The position numbers and the translations under genes are program-made. Below, in pieces: positions 7,826-7,954 of a stretch of 7,954 nt of DNA. Below the pieces are notes generated by a model. The model saw only the letters and a program-made list of their open reading frames with translations. It had not been told where the DNA came from and ran no database searches. How positions within the stretch are numbered: the first letter of the stretch is position 1; the number at the start of each line of letters is the position of its first letter. Source of the DNA: Eubacterium sp. (GTDB lineage Bacteria > Bacillota > Clostridia > Lachnospirales > Lachnospiraceae); NCBI GenBank assembly GCA_020844525.1, contig JAJGAH010000100.1:1-7954 (forward strand), written 5' to 3'.

Positions 7826-7954
7826 TCATTCGCTCTGGCTGTCCGTCCGGGACATTTGTGTCAGGGCATGATAAGCTGCCTGCTGCTCCGCTGCTTTTTT
7901 GGAATGACCACTCCCCTCTCCGAGCAGACGGTCACCGATCCACACCTGGGCTGA
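7826..7954 (-). CDS. rnc: Ribonuclease III, C-terminal 42 residues (5' end beyond window)
   Basis: RNase III cuts double-stranded RNA, notably in rRNA precursor processing. Only the end of the gene is present: the frame enters at 7954 and stops with TGA at 7826-7828. The visible peptide contains VWIGDRLLGEGSG followed by HSKKAAEQQAAYHAL. This is the last beta strand and second helix of the double-stranded RNA-binding domain; the GSGHSKKAAEQ stretch is the RNA-contacting helix start typical of RNase III. The catalytic nuclease domain lies outside the window. About 11 residues follow the domain before the stop. The 43-nt gap to smc and shared strand fit the conserved rnc-smc-ftsY gene order, which strengthens the assignment. 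Confidence 0.92.
   Translation of the reverse strand, partial: SAQVWIGDRLLGEGSGHSKKAAEQQAAYHALTQMSRTDSQSE

Noticed and set aside
1..7954. A novel defence, mobile or biosynthetic system
   Set aside because: All coding space is accounted for by six well-known gene families. No repeats of array type, integrase, transposase, reverse transcriptase or unexplained large gap was found.

Overview
The window is a compact block of bacterial housekeeping genes. All six recognisable genes lie on the minus strand, so transcription runs from the right end to the left. In that order they are: the C-terminal end of rnc (RNase III), smc (chromosome condensation ATPase), ftsY (SRP receptor GTPase), ilvA (threonine ammonia-lyase with an ACT-like tail), queH (epoxyqueuosine reductase) and the N-terminal two-thirds of argH (argininosuccinate lyase), which runs off the left edge.

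The adjacent rnc-smc-ftsY trio is the classic Firmicutes arrangement. The protein sequences resemble clostridial versions: a medium-length ACT-tailed IlvA, a QueH rather than QueG epoxyqueuosine reductase, and an FtsY with a very short acidic N-terminus. The base composition looks close to balanced or slightly GC-rich by eye. Together these suggest a relatively GC-rich member of the Clostridia, perhaps Lachnospiraceae. The genus cannot be fixed from sequence reading alone.

Layout by position: 7826-7954 rnc 3' end; 43-nt gap; 4213-7782 smc; 143-nt gap holding a perfect 18-bp palindrome and a weak promoter candidate; 3137-4069 ftsY with a strong Shine-Dalgarno; 38-nt gap; 1872-3098 ilvA; 35-nt gap; 1201-1836 queH; 214-nt gap with nested inverted repeats; 1-986 argH. 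The short gaps inside ftsY-ilvA-queH suggest co-transcription. The longer gaps before ftsY and before argH are the natural places for extra promoters or attenuation.

Functionally the block mixes RNA processing (rnc), chromosome organisation (smc), membrane protein targeting (ftsY), isoleucine synthesis or threonine catabolism (ilvA), tRNA modification (queH) and arginine synthesis (argH). No mobile element, CRISPR array, RNA gene, toxin-antitoxin or defence module was seen. I found no evidence of an undescribed system. The points most worth a second look are the argH leader, the smc-ftsY gap and the gene order downstream of ftsY.
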